A stretch of 64,000 nucleotides of DNA from assembly GCF_001649575.2 (NCBI RefSeq), contig NC_051430.1, forward strand, positions 33,573,264 through 33,637,263, in the 5' to 3' direction. Below the pieces are notes generated by a model, which made no database searches, had not been told where the DNA came from, and saw nothing but the letters and a program-made list of their open reading frames with translations. The stretch is from Kryptolebias marmoratus (lineage: Eukaryota; Chordata; Actinopteri; Cyprinodontiformes; Rivulidae). Positions 1 through 33,143 of this stretch are shown one piece after another (the stretch's first letter is position 1; the number at the start of each line of letters is the position of its first letter). Made by a program: the position numbers and the translations under genes.

Positions 1-161
1 CCTGGCCCCCGGGACAACTAAAGACCCGATCGCCTCCGTGGACCAGCCTGGACCTCGGGACAACTAAAGACCCGATCGCCTCCGTGGACCAGCCTGGACC
101 TCGGGACAACTAAAGACCCGATCGCTTCCGTGGACCAGCCTGGACCTCGGGACAACTAAAG
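1..161. repeat. 46-bp minisatellite, about 3.5 copies
   Basis: The phrase GACAACTAAAG recurs at 13, 59, 105 and 151, an exact period of 46 bp, with the intervening CCGATCGCCTCCGTGGACC nearly invariant. The array enters from outside the window. It runs directly into a retroelement-like tail, so it may be an internal tandem repeat of a transposon rather than an independent satellite. Confidence 0.9.
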
Positions 162-300
162 TTCTTTGGACCCCAAGCACCTCCTGAGGTGGAAATGACA
201 ATGTCAGCTTTTTAACCCAAGCCCAGGCCTCTCATGAAATAGAGATCTGTGATCTCAGTGGGATTTGCCAGTTTAAATAAAGATAAGTAAATGATGTCCT
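162..300 (+). mobile_element. retroelement-like 3' tail
   Basis: The phrase GATCTCAGTGGGATTTGCC followed by TTTAAATAAAGATAAGTAAA resembles the end of many fish non-LTR retrotransposons, with AATAAA at 276-281. No coding remnant is visible. Assignment rests on resemblance to remembered fish LINE tails only. Confidence 0.35.
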
Positions 301-984
301 CTTATATTCTGGTTAATTACATTAAATTTCATATATTTATTTGCAGTCAACTTTAGATGTATATATTACTTGAACGATTACTATTACCGTTAAATGTGTT
401 TGTGCTGCGATTTGGCCTCAGTGTAATTAGGCTATGTTATCATAATATTTGTTTACTAAGCTTATTAATGTGGGACACAATTTTTTTTTCATAACATAAA
501 TCCCTGTGTGAAGGAGATTTATGTATTAATACATTAACCCTGTATAAAGAAGATGATCATCTGTGATGCATTATTGGGAAAAATGTTTTTTTTTTTCTTG
601 ACAATGAAAAAACTATCTATCGTTTAACTGAATATTATAAAACTGTATGAGTGAACAAATAAATAGAAAACTACCACAATAATGCAAATTTAAGTATTTT
701 ACAGTACAGTATAGTGAACACAAACTTTTGCTAAAATATATAATATATATATATACACATTTACATGTAAAATTTTTGAAAACAACAAGAAATAGAAAGC
801 ATTTTAGCCAAAGTTTGGGATCACATCATCTTTTTCATTAATTAAATTTTGTTTCATTAATAATTTTCCATCTGAGTACATTGGTGCTGACTGAACTTCT
901 CAGTGTTGGTGGACTCGTTTTAATATTAGTTAATGAGTTTACGCAACATCCCAATATCTCAGACCTTGTAGGAAGCGAGTAAGT
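301..984. other. AT-rich intergenic DNA, no gene seen
   Basis: Low-complexity AT-rich sequence with short TA and T runs (around 480 and 735). No exon, RNA gene or transposon end was recognised. Confidence 0.6.
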
Positions 985-999
985 CCAGCAGGTGGCACC
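985..999 (+). promoter_or_regulatory. CTCF-like motif upstream of mrps33
   Basis: CCAGCAGGTGGCACC fits the core CTCF consensus (CCASYAGRKGGCR). It lies about 50 bp upstream of the NRF-1 site and about 175 bp upstream of the first splice donor. Binding is inferred. Confidence 0.45.
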
Positions 1000-1049
1000 A
1001 ACGAACCTCAGGCCGGAGGATGTTTACCAAAAGAAGAAGAATCGCGTCT

Positions 1050-1061
1050 TGCGCATGCGCG
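1050..1061. promoter_or_regulatory. NRF-1 site in the mrps33 promoter
   Basis: TGCGCATGCGCG matches the NRF-1 consensus YGCGCAYGCGCR at every position. NRF-1 (nuclear respiratory factor 1) is the classic activator of nuclear genes for mitochondrial proteins, which suits mrps33 immediately downstream. The site sits in a short GC-rich block just before the inferred first exon. Confidence 0.7.
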
Positions 1062-1070
1062 CTGGGGCGG

Positions 1071-1161
1071 TTTGACACAACGTGAAGGTTAATGTCTGAT
1101 TAGGTGTATTTTCCAGAGCCAGATGAATCTCTGAGACCGTGAACGTGCTTCACCTGACCCA
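1071..1161 (+). other. mrps33: mrps33 non-coding first exon (5'UTR), start approximate
   Basis: A strong donor, GTAAGTGAC, begins at 1162. It lies downstream of the GC-rich NRF-1 promoter and upstream of the coding exon, whose acceptor CTCAG ends at 2095. No ATG-initiated gene product is apparent before the donor, so the exon is 5'UTR. The transcription start is not visible; 1071 is a guess from the end of the GC-rich block. Confidence 0.5.
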
Positions 1162-1358
1162 GTAAGTGACACTTCCTGCAACACGGTTTGGAAACGAACC
1201 GAACCGGTTCTTATATTTTCACTACAGGCATTTAGAAACCAGAATTGTTTTTTTCAGAACCAGAATCGGGCTCAGATCAAATGCTAACTCTGTAAACATT
1301 AATAATACAGCTTGATCTGTCAGCTTGAGTCTGTTAAGTTCTTCAGTGCAATAATGAA

Positions 1359-1921
1359 CAAACATTGACATTCTCAAAAGGTGCTTTATTTGAGAACTTT
1401 GATAGCTTCTAAACTGACATTCATGAGCATTTCTGGATTGTCCCTGGTCTGCAGCTCTCCTCACATGTTTTGCAGACACAAAGTGTTTGTCGATGCGTTT
1501 ATGTNNNNNNNNNNNNNNNNNNNNNNNNNNNNNNNNNNNNNNNNNNNNNNNNNNNNNNNNNNNNNNNNNNNNNNNNNNNNNNNNNNNNNNNNNNNNNNNN
1601 NNNNNNNNNNNNNNNNNNNNNNNNNNNNNNNNNNNNATTAGTGCACATTTTGGCTTCGGTCGCTGCTCCTGCACGCTCCCGGCATTCTGATGTTAACAGG
1701 AAGTGACGTCACGTGTCTTCTTCCTGAGTTATTTGGGCTTATTTTGTATTCCACGCTACACAACCCCACAAAGAAGAGACTAGACCGCAGAAACAGTGGA
1801 GAATCACTTTAGAAACAATAAATATTGGGTTAAAGTTGCGGCGTTTTGGGCAAAGTTGCAAAAAAGTTGCAATTTTGCGGGATTTGCTTGATTTTGCGTT
1901 AATAGTTGCGATCGCAACGTC
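1359..1921 (+). mobile_element. family C element, 5'-truncated copy in mrps33 intron 1
   Basis: From AACAAACATTGACATTCTC (1360) through TTCATGAGC it matches 9000-9069 almost base for base. After the gap, the TTGCG-rich block ending GTTGCGATCGCAAC (about 1905-1919) matches 9500-9597. The 5' end present in the 8827 copy is missing. No transposase is visible; the centre is N. Confidence 0.75.
1505..1636. other. assembly gap (132 N)
   Basis: Unsequenced bases inside the family C element. Translations spanning it are meaningless. Confidence 1.
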
Positions 1922-2097
1922 TGACAGGATGGGGCCTTAGGTTGAAGATTTAGCAGTTAAATCAGTGTACGTATCAGGTTTCTCACAGTCCCTTAAAACT
2001 TAGATTTCTATGTCTGTAATTTGTTTAAGTTCTCCTTCCATGCCTGTTTTTCCACATGACAACAAACACGTTCTGTGCCTCTGTCCCCTGCTCAGCC

Positions 2098-3311
2098 ATG
2101 TCCGGTTTGTCCAGCTATGCGCTGCGCATGGCGCGGCTCAGCTCCAGGATCTTTGGAGAAGTCGTGCGTCCGACAGACTCCAAGTCCATGAAGGTGGTCC
2201 GGCTGTTTGCGCAGCCCCCCATGGCCAGAAGAAAGGAGGTGTACGACTGGTACCCACAGCACGAGGTTTACTTCGCCATGACCCAGAAGCTTCGCTTCAT
2301 GGGCCTGTTTAGGTAACATACACAAACTTTTCTCTTTGACTGCTCTTGTCTTCTTAGAAATCCATAAAACAGTCATCTCAGGAAGCTCAGAATGTTTTAC
2401 ATCAAGATGAAACTTCACAGATCATTTATCTGCATATTTTAGACTAACTCAGAAGCTATATTCAAATATTACTCAGAACTCTTGTGTAGCTTCCTTCTTA
2501 TTTTTATCATCTGCCAAGACAGAATGCTAGGCCTCTTATTAAAGTCTGCTATATAAAGAGTTACTCAACGATTAAACACAAATGATCTAAGCCAGAGGTC
2601 CCCAACTGCGGTCCGTGGCTCATTTGGTACAGAAAGAATAATTAACTTACAGTATTTCTGTTTTATTTATTTTCGGCGTCTGAAGGATATTTATTTTGAA
2701 AACTGACCGGATTCTGTCCACTCCATCCGTCCATGATTCACTCTTGATGTCAGAACGTTTATCTAGGTCCCGTGATCCGTTACCGCTAAAAACAAACCCA
2801 CAAGCAGCAAAATGAGTAAAAAACAAACGTCTCTGGAAGCCCTAGATGGGACCGTCTGGTTACTGAGAAACAGGCTCAGGGCTCCACTGATTCAGGGTTA
2901 TGGTGAGTTGGATTCTTTGTGCACTTTCTTTAAAACACCTGCTTTAAATGGACGACTTGTTGCCATGCTCCTGGAGTACCTGATGATTTGGTGAGGAGGT
3001 AATTAAACCATTTGAAGTAGGTGTGTTGGGCAGAAAACCCTAAAACTCCCAGGACAGCGAAGCCTCGAGGCCTGGAGTCTGACACCCCCGCTTTAAGGCG
3101 TTATAGGGCTTCTAATATGAAACTTTTTGCAGAAAGTGTTATCTTGATTGGTAGTAACTGTAAACTTGGATGTCCTAATAAAATATTGTTGATTTTTTTC
3201 CCCAGAGATGAGCACGAGGACTTCAAAGAAGAAATGCAGCGTCTGAAGAAACTGAGAGGAAAAGGGCCACCAAAGAAGGGAGAAGGAAAGAGAGCAAGCA
3301 AGAAGAAATGA
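2098..3311 (+). CDS. mrps33: mitochondrial small ribosomal subunit protein mS33
   Basis: The coding sequence joins 2098-2312 and 3206-3311 (321 nt, 106 residues plus stop). mS33 is a metazoan-specific protein of the small subunit of the mitochondrial ribosome, made in the cytosol and imported. The product matches human MRPS33 closely: an N-terminal [17 protein letters not shown] block, the SKSMKVV segment, [14 protein letters not shown], then DEHEDF, and a very basic tail with KKLRGKG and [12 protein letters not shown]. Human MRPS33 is also 106 residues. The start is the first ATG after the acceptor CTCAG (ends 2095) in context CAGCCATGT. The single coding intron is phase 2 with a GTAACA donor (2313) and a T-rich CCCCAG acceptor (3205). 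A degenerate transposon sits in that intron. The gene lies about 7.4 kb upstream of braf in the same orientation, the order seen in human. Confidence 0.97.
2593..2995 (+). mobile_element. degenerate hAT-like transposon in mrps33 intron 2
   Basis: It begins CAGAGGTCCCCAACTGCGG, typical of hAT (Charlie-like) ends. It contains a 60-codon relic at 2812-2994 starting [10 protein letters not shown], like the N-terminus of hAT transposases, interrupted before any catalytic region. From about 3011 to 3105, half of a family-A-like sequence (GTGTGTTGG ... GAGTCTGACACCCC) follows. Both are inactive relics. Confidence 0.5.
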
Positions 3312-3525
3312 AGAGGAACATTTGGTACAGGACTAAAGTCTGTCTTCTGTCTGAGGACACAGGCAGACTGTGAGAGGATGCTAATGCTACTCCATTAGCT
3401 TCATTAGGACTGTTTTTCATCTGCAGCCTTCTTGCCGGATTGAGTCAATGTTTTGTTTGAATGCCCCTCTCAACATTGGTTGTGTTGTAATGATTCATTT
3501 CAGATTTAAATGCTGTCATTTGATA

Positions 3526-3531
3526 AATAAA
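3526..3531 (+). terminator. mrps33: mrps33 polyadenylation signal
   Basis: AATAAA lies 215 nt after the mrps33 stop codon and is followed by TGTTGTGTTTCTG, a GU-rich downstream element. This implies a compact 3'UTR of about 235 nt. Confidence 0.75.
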
Positions 3532-4129
3532 TACTGTTGTGTTTCTGAAGAAATGTTGAAGGGTATCAGTGTAGCTACTGTTAAAGTTAACTAAGACATA
3601 TATATCACTTCCACCATGCAAAAAAAAAAAAAAAAAGATGTAGAAAACAGATGTAGGGGAAAATATTAAAAACAAAAGCAAATGGTTTATAATATACATT
3701 ACAGAGGGGGAAGTGGCTGATGTCTGTCGTAAGGCATATTGTGTCACTTCCTGTTTTGCCTGCTGGTAGCCGGAGTAATCTGTCGCCTCACAGAATCTTT
3801 ACATTTACTGGATTTATTTGACGCTCACGCAGTTTTACATTCCAGTATACAAACACTCTTGATCCAGTAGTTTTCTGCTGTTGCATTGAGCTAAAGGCAC
3901 ATTTTGTCTTTCAACAGCCTTTGTCTGTGTTTTTTTAAGCTAGCATTAGCTTAGCATGGCTTCTGGTTCTCTCCCAGCTTCTTCTGTCTTCACTTGCTCT
4001 GTGTGTCAGATGTTTAGCTATTCCTCTGCCTCCTTAAGCAATAATTCTTCTTCTTTCAAAGTGGAGATTCAATAAAATCTGTTGGCCTCCTGAGACAGAT
4101 AACTTTTACTAATTGGCTCTTTATAATGT

Positions 4130-4212
4130 ATGTGACTGTTTATGTCCAGTACCCTGAGACGACTTCTGTTGTGAATTGGTTTTTATATAAATAAACTGAA
4201 TTGAATTGTATA
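4130..4212 (+). mobile_element. LINE 3' tail
   Basis: GTACCCTGAGACGACTTCTGTTGTG, then ATATAAATAAACTGAATTGAATTG, is the characteristic end of an abundant fish non-LTR element with a GAATT-type tail. No open reading frame is left. Confidence 0.5.
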
Positions 4213-4519
4213 GTTTTTGGGACAAACATTTTAAATATCTCTACAATCATTATCAGTTCTCAGAATCCCACTTCAGAAAACAGAGGCTAGGTCAACAGAT
4301 TAACACCTTTTTAAGAAATTTTAAAGCATTAAATTTTAGAATCTTCTCCAAACGTGTCTGCGGGTCAAATGCTTGACTAGACGATGATATTGATCCATCC
4401 AAGTGCAGCTGAGGCCCGGGCACCTGGCTGAGACAAAGCCTTCCCTTTTCCTCCTGCCTGTTTATATTCCCGTCCATGGCTGCTTGCAGAGCCACAGGGG
4501 AAGAAAGACATCCATGAAA

Positions 4520-5400
4520 CAAAGGCATATTGCCCTCTGCCTTTCATGCCAGAGTTTCAGACTAAGATCATCTTACAGTATGTTGAGAAATGATGAAGAT
4601 GTGGTCATTTTGGTCAAACCTTCAAAATATCATTATGCTTGATGCGATATCACAAGGTGTCACACATGTGTTGTAAAAGACACTCAGCTAACACCACAAC
4701 AAATCTTAGCTCATTACCTGTAAATCTGACAGAGTTATAGACATGTTTGTGTTGGCTAATGTTCTCAGAGTCTTCTGAGACGGCAGGACACCTAGGAGGG
4801 TGCAGGGCTCGGGTAAGTCACCTACAATACAGAATATTCTGTGGGCCTGCCTGAAAATCTGTCTGCTTTCTTCTACAAAGTCAAATTGGAATTTGTGACC
4901 TTGTTTTGTAATTGCTGGCCCAGTATTTCTTGAAGAAACGCGTATCAGCCCCAGAGTTTTGGACTAGGATCAACTCGTGGTGAAAAACGAGAATTAAAAT
5001 CTCATATGATATCGTGGCATGTCATGCTAAGAGTATGTGTAGTAAATGACTCAGCTACAACCACATCAAATGTTAGCTTAATATTTGTAAAAAAATACTA
5101 TAGTTACAGCCATTTTTGTGTTGGGTAATTTTTATTACCTATAGAGAACATCGTGGATTGAATTGACTCCAAAAGTTGTAAATGTTCATGTAACGATTAC
5201 TCGCTGAAGGTTTAAATAAAATTAGTTCAGTGGTTGGTAAGATATTTTGCTAACAGACCAACAAGACTGACTCCAACCGGTAACACAAGCACTTGTGGTA
5301 TGTGTTGTGAATGACTCGTAGCTATAATCACAGTAAATTTGAGGTCAATATCTGTAAAACTGGTTGAATTATAGCAGTTGTTGATAACAACCCTCTACAT
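4520..5400 (+). repeat. family B repeat, two to three degraded copies in tandem
   Basis: The first copy runs from CTGCCTTTCATGCCAGAG (about 4540) through TGTTGAGAAATGATG to TGTTGGCTAATG (4760). A second copy follows from about 4925 to 5270 (GTAGTAAATGACTCAGCTAC ... AGATATTTTGCTAACAGACC), and a partial third at 5285-5385. No protein-coding content. The same phrases recur at about a dozen places in the window. Confidence 0.7.
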
Positions 5401-5800
5401 TTATCCCCCCAATCATTTGAGGACTTGTTAAAGGTCTGGCTTGTAGAATTTTAAGTTCTTATTTTGTTCCCTATGTGTGTCCTCAAGCTTCTACTACAGT
5501 TTGAAGATTAGTTTCCTTTACGATGTATCCCTTCCCAATAAAAAAGCCAGAATTTTTCTTTGTTCTGTGTCAAAAACGGGTTTCCTTTTAGAACGAAATG
5601 ACTAGTAAAAGTATATTAGTGGGAGATACAATATTTACTGCTTTTAGTAGGAAAATATGCCAATGAATGGACCAAAAAAATCAATTTTTTTTATTTCTGA
5701 TATGTGGTTGTTGCATTTTAGCATCCCCTAGTGCTCGAAGTTTGCTAAGCTTTGGATGAGGCCTTGAACTTCACATTAATGAAGTGTAAAGGTTCTAAAC

Positions 5801-6010
5801 CAGGGGTCTCCAATCCTGGTCCTCAGGGCCACCATCCTGCAGGTTTTCCTTGTTTCTCTTCCAACACACCTGATCTGAATCAATGGGTGATTAACAGGCT
5901 TCTGCAGAACATGAAGAGATGATTTAACCTCTGAATCAGGTGTGTTGGAGCAGAGAAACAAGGAAAACCTGCAGGATGGAGGCCCTGAGGACCAGGATTG
6001 GAGACCCCTG
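5801..6010. mobile_element. family A palindromic MITE, complete
   Basis: The element starts CAGGGGTCTCCAATCC and ends GGATTGGAGACCCCTG, and the two halves are almost perfectly complementary along their length. The flanks TTCTAAAC and TTCTGAAC are an 8-bp target duplication with one change. CAG...CTG termini plus 8-bp duplications identify it as hAT-type, non-autonomous. Confidence 0.88.
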
Positions 6011-8111
6011 TTCTGAACTAATAGAAAACATTATGGCAAAGGGAAGGCCAGAACACAGAGTTTAACACAATGCCAATATTACCAGTATGTTTGTCAAAAA
6101 AGTCAGGAAAAACAACTCACAGATGACTGAAACTCTGTCTGTTATGAGCCTAAATTTAAATTATGTAAATAATTTTACCAATCCAAGGGAACATTTGAGG
6201 CCTTTACAGAGAAGAAGCCTGCTGATTTCTGTAACGATTGACAAAATAGTTGTAGTGATAAAAATATTTAGTCAATGACATCCTTCCAAACAGAGCGTAG
6301 GCTTCTGTATGCAGTGTTTGGAGTCATTCAAGGAATGCATCCTGAAAACTGGAGCTTGGTAGGAGAATCTTCCTACCTATCCTTCTTCTAGGATATTAGG
6401 TGAGGAAAAGCAAGCAGCTCTAGAGTTTTTCGATCTTATTTCAAAAGATTAAAAGCCGAGCATTGCTTGAAGGAATGTAAAAATCTCTCTCCGCCTTTCA
6501 TGCCATAATTTTAAACTAAAACCACCTTTTGATCAGAAGAGATGGAAATGCCAAGGTTTTGGTTACACACACATCAGTGCAATGAAAAGTATGTTGAAAT
6601 GCATTTCCCTTGTTTTATATATTTTTGTTTGACTGGTAATATGTGATTTTGGCATGTCCCACATGCTGCACTGTTAACTTCAGGGAATGCAAAAATTGGT
6701 TAAAGAACACAACATTAAAATACATTTTATATTTCCTTTCCCATTATCCTTCATAAAACTAATAACTTTGATGATTTGTAACAACCTGAACTTGCTGTCC
6801 AACTTATAATGGAGTAACAGCCATATTAAGAAACTGTCTCATGCAATTTGTGACCAAACCAACAATGTTTTGTCTTTCTTTACTGGAGGTTGTCACAACT
6901 GCTACAAGTACAGGAAACGCTTGCACCCGTATGTCCTAATTTTCATCATATTGTGCTTGTAGTTGGATGTTGTCAAGCTTAACATGTCCACACTGTCATT
7001 GTGAAACATGCATTAACATAAAAACAAATTATATTTGATCAACACTATACAGACATCCTCAACACTGGATCACTTTGCTAGCGGAAGGCACGCCATGAGC
7101 TCATTAAATGCCAACATTATTGAAAAATGTCCACCCTGTCATGGTGCATTTCACCACTGGTCTATCCATGACAGCAGTTTTTTGCAACATTTTGATAACT
7201 ACTCATATTACACACACACATGCACACACACAAAAAAACTGTTGTGATATGAGTAAAGTTATATAACCATAAATGCTTTACTATGCTATGGTAAAAGTTG
7301 ACATAATTGACTTTTTTTAGTGGTTATTATCAGCAGACCTTTTGAACATGACCATAATTTGATTGTCACTAACTAATTAACCTTTTATGCAAACTGTAAG
7401 GGAAATGTTTGAATTATCTTTTCAGATGAGTGGTTCTAATTGGAGTTAAGATAGCAATGAGATATTGAGAACTTTGTGAGTTCACCTTCTATGGTTGAAC
7501 ACCATTCTGCAGGTTTAAAAAAGGCCTTCATGTAAAAACATGCAGGATGTTTGGATCAACTTAAAGCTGACAAACCCGCCTGGTTTCAGCAGATATATCA
7601 GATCAAAGATGTTGGAGATGGAGTTGCCAGGCAGGAGGAGAAGAGGAAGACCTTAGAGTTTTAACCTATAGAATATATAACTGATGAACTATGTTTTCTA
7701 ATCATTACTGTTTCATTAGTAGTTCTCTTCTCGGTTCCCTGTTTACACTTTTTTCTACTCTGCCATGCCAAAGTCCAGCCTGTCACATTATTGTCCACCC
7801 TGTTCTCGTCATGTTTTATGAAATAAAATAAAAATAATTCACAACAAAAACATTTTGTGTGAGGTCTTTATAAGCAAATGAGGACCAAATAGTTTGGGTT
7901 GAAAGTTTGACTATTTGTAGTCAGATTTTATATATAAAAGGAGGTGTGACTATTGCATATTTTTGCAGAAAGGTTGTCATCATCAGAAGACTTTTCTCAT
8001 GATTACATCTGCCAGCGAGGTTCTGTTTTTGGTAGTGTTTGTTTGTTTGTCTGTTTACCTCCAAACTAATGAACAGGTTTTGATGAAATTTTCAGGAAAT
8101 GTTGGGATTGG
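6011..8111. other. intergenic DNA, no gene recognised
   Basis: AT-rich sequence with a possible family B fragment at about 6440-6530 (GCCTTTCATGCCATAAT) and a CA run at 7210-7230. Related phrases on CACCCTGTCAT occur near 6990, 7130 and 7790, perhaps an old repeat. The short open frames here have no recognisable product. Confidence 0.55.
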
Positions 8112-8432
8112 AGCAACACGTTTGAACAGTGGTTACAGCTGTCGTCTCCCAGCAAGAAGGTCGCAGGATCATCTCCTGACCTGGGGCTTTTCTGGGTGGA
8201 GTTTGCATGTTCTCCCTGTGGGTTTACTTCAGTTTCCTCACACAGACCAAAAACATGCATGTTAGGTTAATTGGTAACTCTAAATTGGCCCTAGGTGTGA
8301 GTGACAGTGTGAATGGTTGTCTGTGTCTTTGTGGTCCTGTGATGGACTCGTCCAGGGTGTCCCCCTGGAGTTAAGCAGCAGCTCCTTGCGACCTGGAAAG
8401 GAGAAGCGAGTAAAGAAAATAGATGGGTGTTG
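8112..8432 (+). mobile_element. family E SINE-like repeat
   Basis: It contains GAGTTTGCATGTTCTCCCTG, CAGACCAAAAACATGCATG, TTGGTAACTCTAAATTGGCC and GTCCAGGGTGTCC, and ends near GCGAGTAAAGAAAATAGATGG. This is a very common dispersed repeat of percomorph fish. Partial copies occur at 31922, 39094, 50512 (reverse) and 54893. I cannot name the family with certainty. Confidence 0.65.
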
Positions 8433-8826
8433 GGGCTGTCACAAGAAACAATTGATTCAATGACACTATGGTGTTGGCTCTGAGTGCCTCTAATCTAACA
8501 CAGAGTCATTTTTAAGAAAGGAACAAAATATCTTTATGAATATGTGTGTTTTATAATCCCCATGCAGTGAAAATGTATTTATTCTGTGCTGACTTTGTTG
8601 GTGATGGGGTGGACATATTTTGTGATTTGTTTGCACATTATCTGCTAATAGTCGGGAAATAAAAAGGGCTGTTGCTTGACCAGCATGCATTTTTAACAGA
8701 CTATGGTCTATTTAATAGGATGCATATGAAGTTAAATGGAAAATATTTGCTTTTTTTTAAGTGTCAAAGACACTTTATAATGATATTGATCCATGGAGTC
8801 AAACCTTATAACTATCATGCAATATT

Positions 8827-9621
8827 CAGTCCCACGAGGATTTTGCGGGCATTTTTTGTGATTGTTGCGGCTAAAATGCCTGATTTCGCGGGGCATTTTC
8901 CTAAAAGTTGCAATTTATTTTTTACTAAAATCAATAAACAACCATAACTTTTAATATATAAACCAAAAATCCTTCCTAGTTTTGTAAGATAATTCCCAAC
9001 AAACATTGACATTCTCAAAAGGTGCTTTATTTGAGAACTTTGATAGCTTCTAAACTGACATTCATGAGCNNNNNNNNNNNNNNNNNNNNNNNNNNNNNNN
9101 NNNNNNNNNNNNNNNNNNNNNNNNNNNNNNNNNNNNNNNNNNNNNNNNNNNNNNNNNNNNNNNNNNNNNNNNNNNNNNNNNNNNNNNNNNNNNNNNNNNN
9201 NNNNNNNNNNNNNNNNNNNNNNNNNNNNNNNNNNNNNNNNNNNNNNNNNNNNNNNNNNNNNNNNNNNNNNNNNNNNNNNNNNNNNNNNNNNNNNNNNNNN
9301 NNNNNNNNNNNNNNNNNNNNNNNNNNNNNNNNNNNNNNNNNNNNNNNNNNNNNNNNNNNNNNNNNNNNNNNNNNNNNNNNNNNNNNNNNNNNNNNNNNNN
9401 NNNNNNNNNNNNNNNNNNNNNNNNNNNNNNNNNNNNNNNNNNNNNNNNNNNNNNNNNNNNNNNNNNNNNNNNNNNNNNNNNTATTTGGGGTTATTTTGGT
9501 TAAAGTTGCGGGAAAGTTGCAGTGTTTTGGGCAAAGTTGCACAAAGTTGCGATTTTGCGGGGTTTGCTTGATTTTGTGTTAATAGTTGCGATCGCAACAT
9601 CGTGAAATCCTGGAGGGTCTG
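8827..9621. mobile_element. family C element, both ends present
   Basis: The left end CAGTCCCACGAGGATTTTGC and the reverse complement of the right end (CAGACCCTCCAGGATTTCAC) agree at most positions. AATATT flanks both sides (8821-8826 and 9622-9627), but that hexamer is itself a palindrome, so the target duplication is not decisive. Half of the interior is a gap. Probably a non-autonomous DNA transposon. A truncated sister copy lies at 1359-1921. Confidence 0.7.
9070..9481. other. assembly gap (412 N)
   Basis: Unsequenced bases inside the family C element. The long apparent frames across it are artefacts. Confidence 1.
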
Positions 9622-9634
9622 AATATTGTGAGAT

Positions 9635-9900
9635 CTTGCAAGATGTATTAACGCTCAGAGTATGTGCTGGGGATGACTCTCAACTACTGCCACACTAAAT
9701 TTGAGCTCAGTAGCCTTAAAATGCCTATGTTATAGCCATATTTGTGTTTGCTAAGACCAGTTATCTGTGACGGCCATCTTGAATCAGGTTGACTTCAGAT
9801 TCAATCAGCTGTAGGTTCCAATGATTGATATCCTGAAAGTTTCTTTACAATCCATCCAGGGGTTCATGAGCGGCTTTGTTCACAAACACACACAAGCTGC
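9635..9900 (+). repeat. family B repeat
   Basis: AGTATGTGCTGGGGATGACTC, CTACTGCCACACTAAATTTG, GTGTTTGCTAAG and TGAATCAGGTTGACTTC follow the family B order. It ends near TCACAAACACACACAAGC and is truncated at both ends. Confidence 0.65.
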
Positions 9901-10513
9901 GACAAACTTATCATTGATGTGCATTGTGGAATTAGACAAAACCAAGCTTTCACTTAAACAGATTTAATCATAAGAAGAGCAGCAGTTCTGCATATATAAT
10001 CTAAATGTTGTGGAATAGAAGGCCTCGTATTTATTCTCCCATGCTTAATTTTATGTTTGATTATTATATCTTAATCTGATTTGTGTTTATCACCATTTTA
10101 TATTTAGCCACCATTTAAAAAGCTTTAACAAGTAGTTGTTTAGTTTATCTGGAAAGAGAGGGATGTGTGAGAAGCCCTGGATTTGAGCCATGGTGCCAGA
10201 AGTTGCCCTTTGACCTCCAGAGAAGAGGGACATCCTCTGAAGGAAGCATTAAAACCAGACAACATCCTTTGTTTCCTCAGACAGTCTTTGCTGACACTTT
10301 GAGGTGATGTGTTTTCCCACATTTCATTTGAGGATTGTCTCCCAAATGCATTTGGTTTTATCTTTGTAATAACCGGTGTTTTCTCTCTGCTTTTGGTAAA
10401 ATAAATATTTAAATTTAAGGTATTGTCTCCTTCCGGTCTCTTTCCATCAACCAACTCGGGTGAGGTGAAGGAGGAGGAATGCAGGTGAAAATCCTTACCT
10501 CACCAGCATGCTT
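9901..10513. other. braf upstream region, no gene seen
   Basis: Unique-looking sequence. A 104-codon minus-strand frame at 10140-10454 has no recognisable domain and no splice context, and I treat it as chance. Confidence 0.5.

Positions 10514-10546
<33 letters not shown>
10514..10546. repeat. (TTAG)n microsatellite
   Basis: About eight uninterrupted TTAG units, 20 bp upstream of the duplicated braf promoter segment. Confidence 0.95.
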
Positions 10547-10566
10547 CAGCTGTGTCCTCAGAAGTT

Positions 10567-10636
10567 GCTGGCCGGTCCGTGCGCTCTGTCTCCCCCTGCT
10601 GGCCGGTCCGTGCTCTCTGTCTCCCCCTGCTGGCCG
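10567..10636. promoter_or_regulatory. 31-bp tandem duplication with CTCF-like cores in the braf promoter
   Basis: GCTGGCCGGTCCGTG begins at 10567 and again at 10598; GCTGGCCG starts a third time at 10629. The period is exactly 31 bp. Each full unit ends in CTCCCCCTGCTGG, whose reverse complement CCAGCAGGGGGAG is one base from the CTCF core. The block lies 56-125 bp before the braf ATG in a GC-rich promoter. Function is inferred. Confidence 0.6.
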
Positions 10637-10691
10637 CAGCTGCAGCTGCACGTCTCTTCATTATTTTCCACTCAGCTTCTCGCAGTTTAAA

Positions 10692-33143
<22,452 letters not shown>

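Noticed and set aside
2010..2312. 100-codon frame overlapping mrps33 exon 2 in another phase
   Set aside because: Shadow of the real mrps33 frame; it extends through the acceptor site into the intron.
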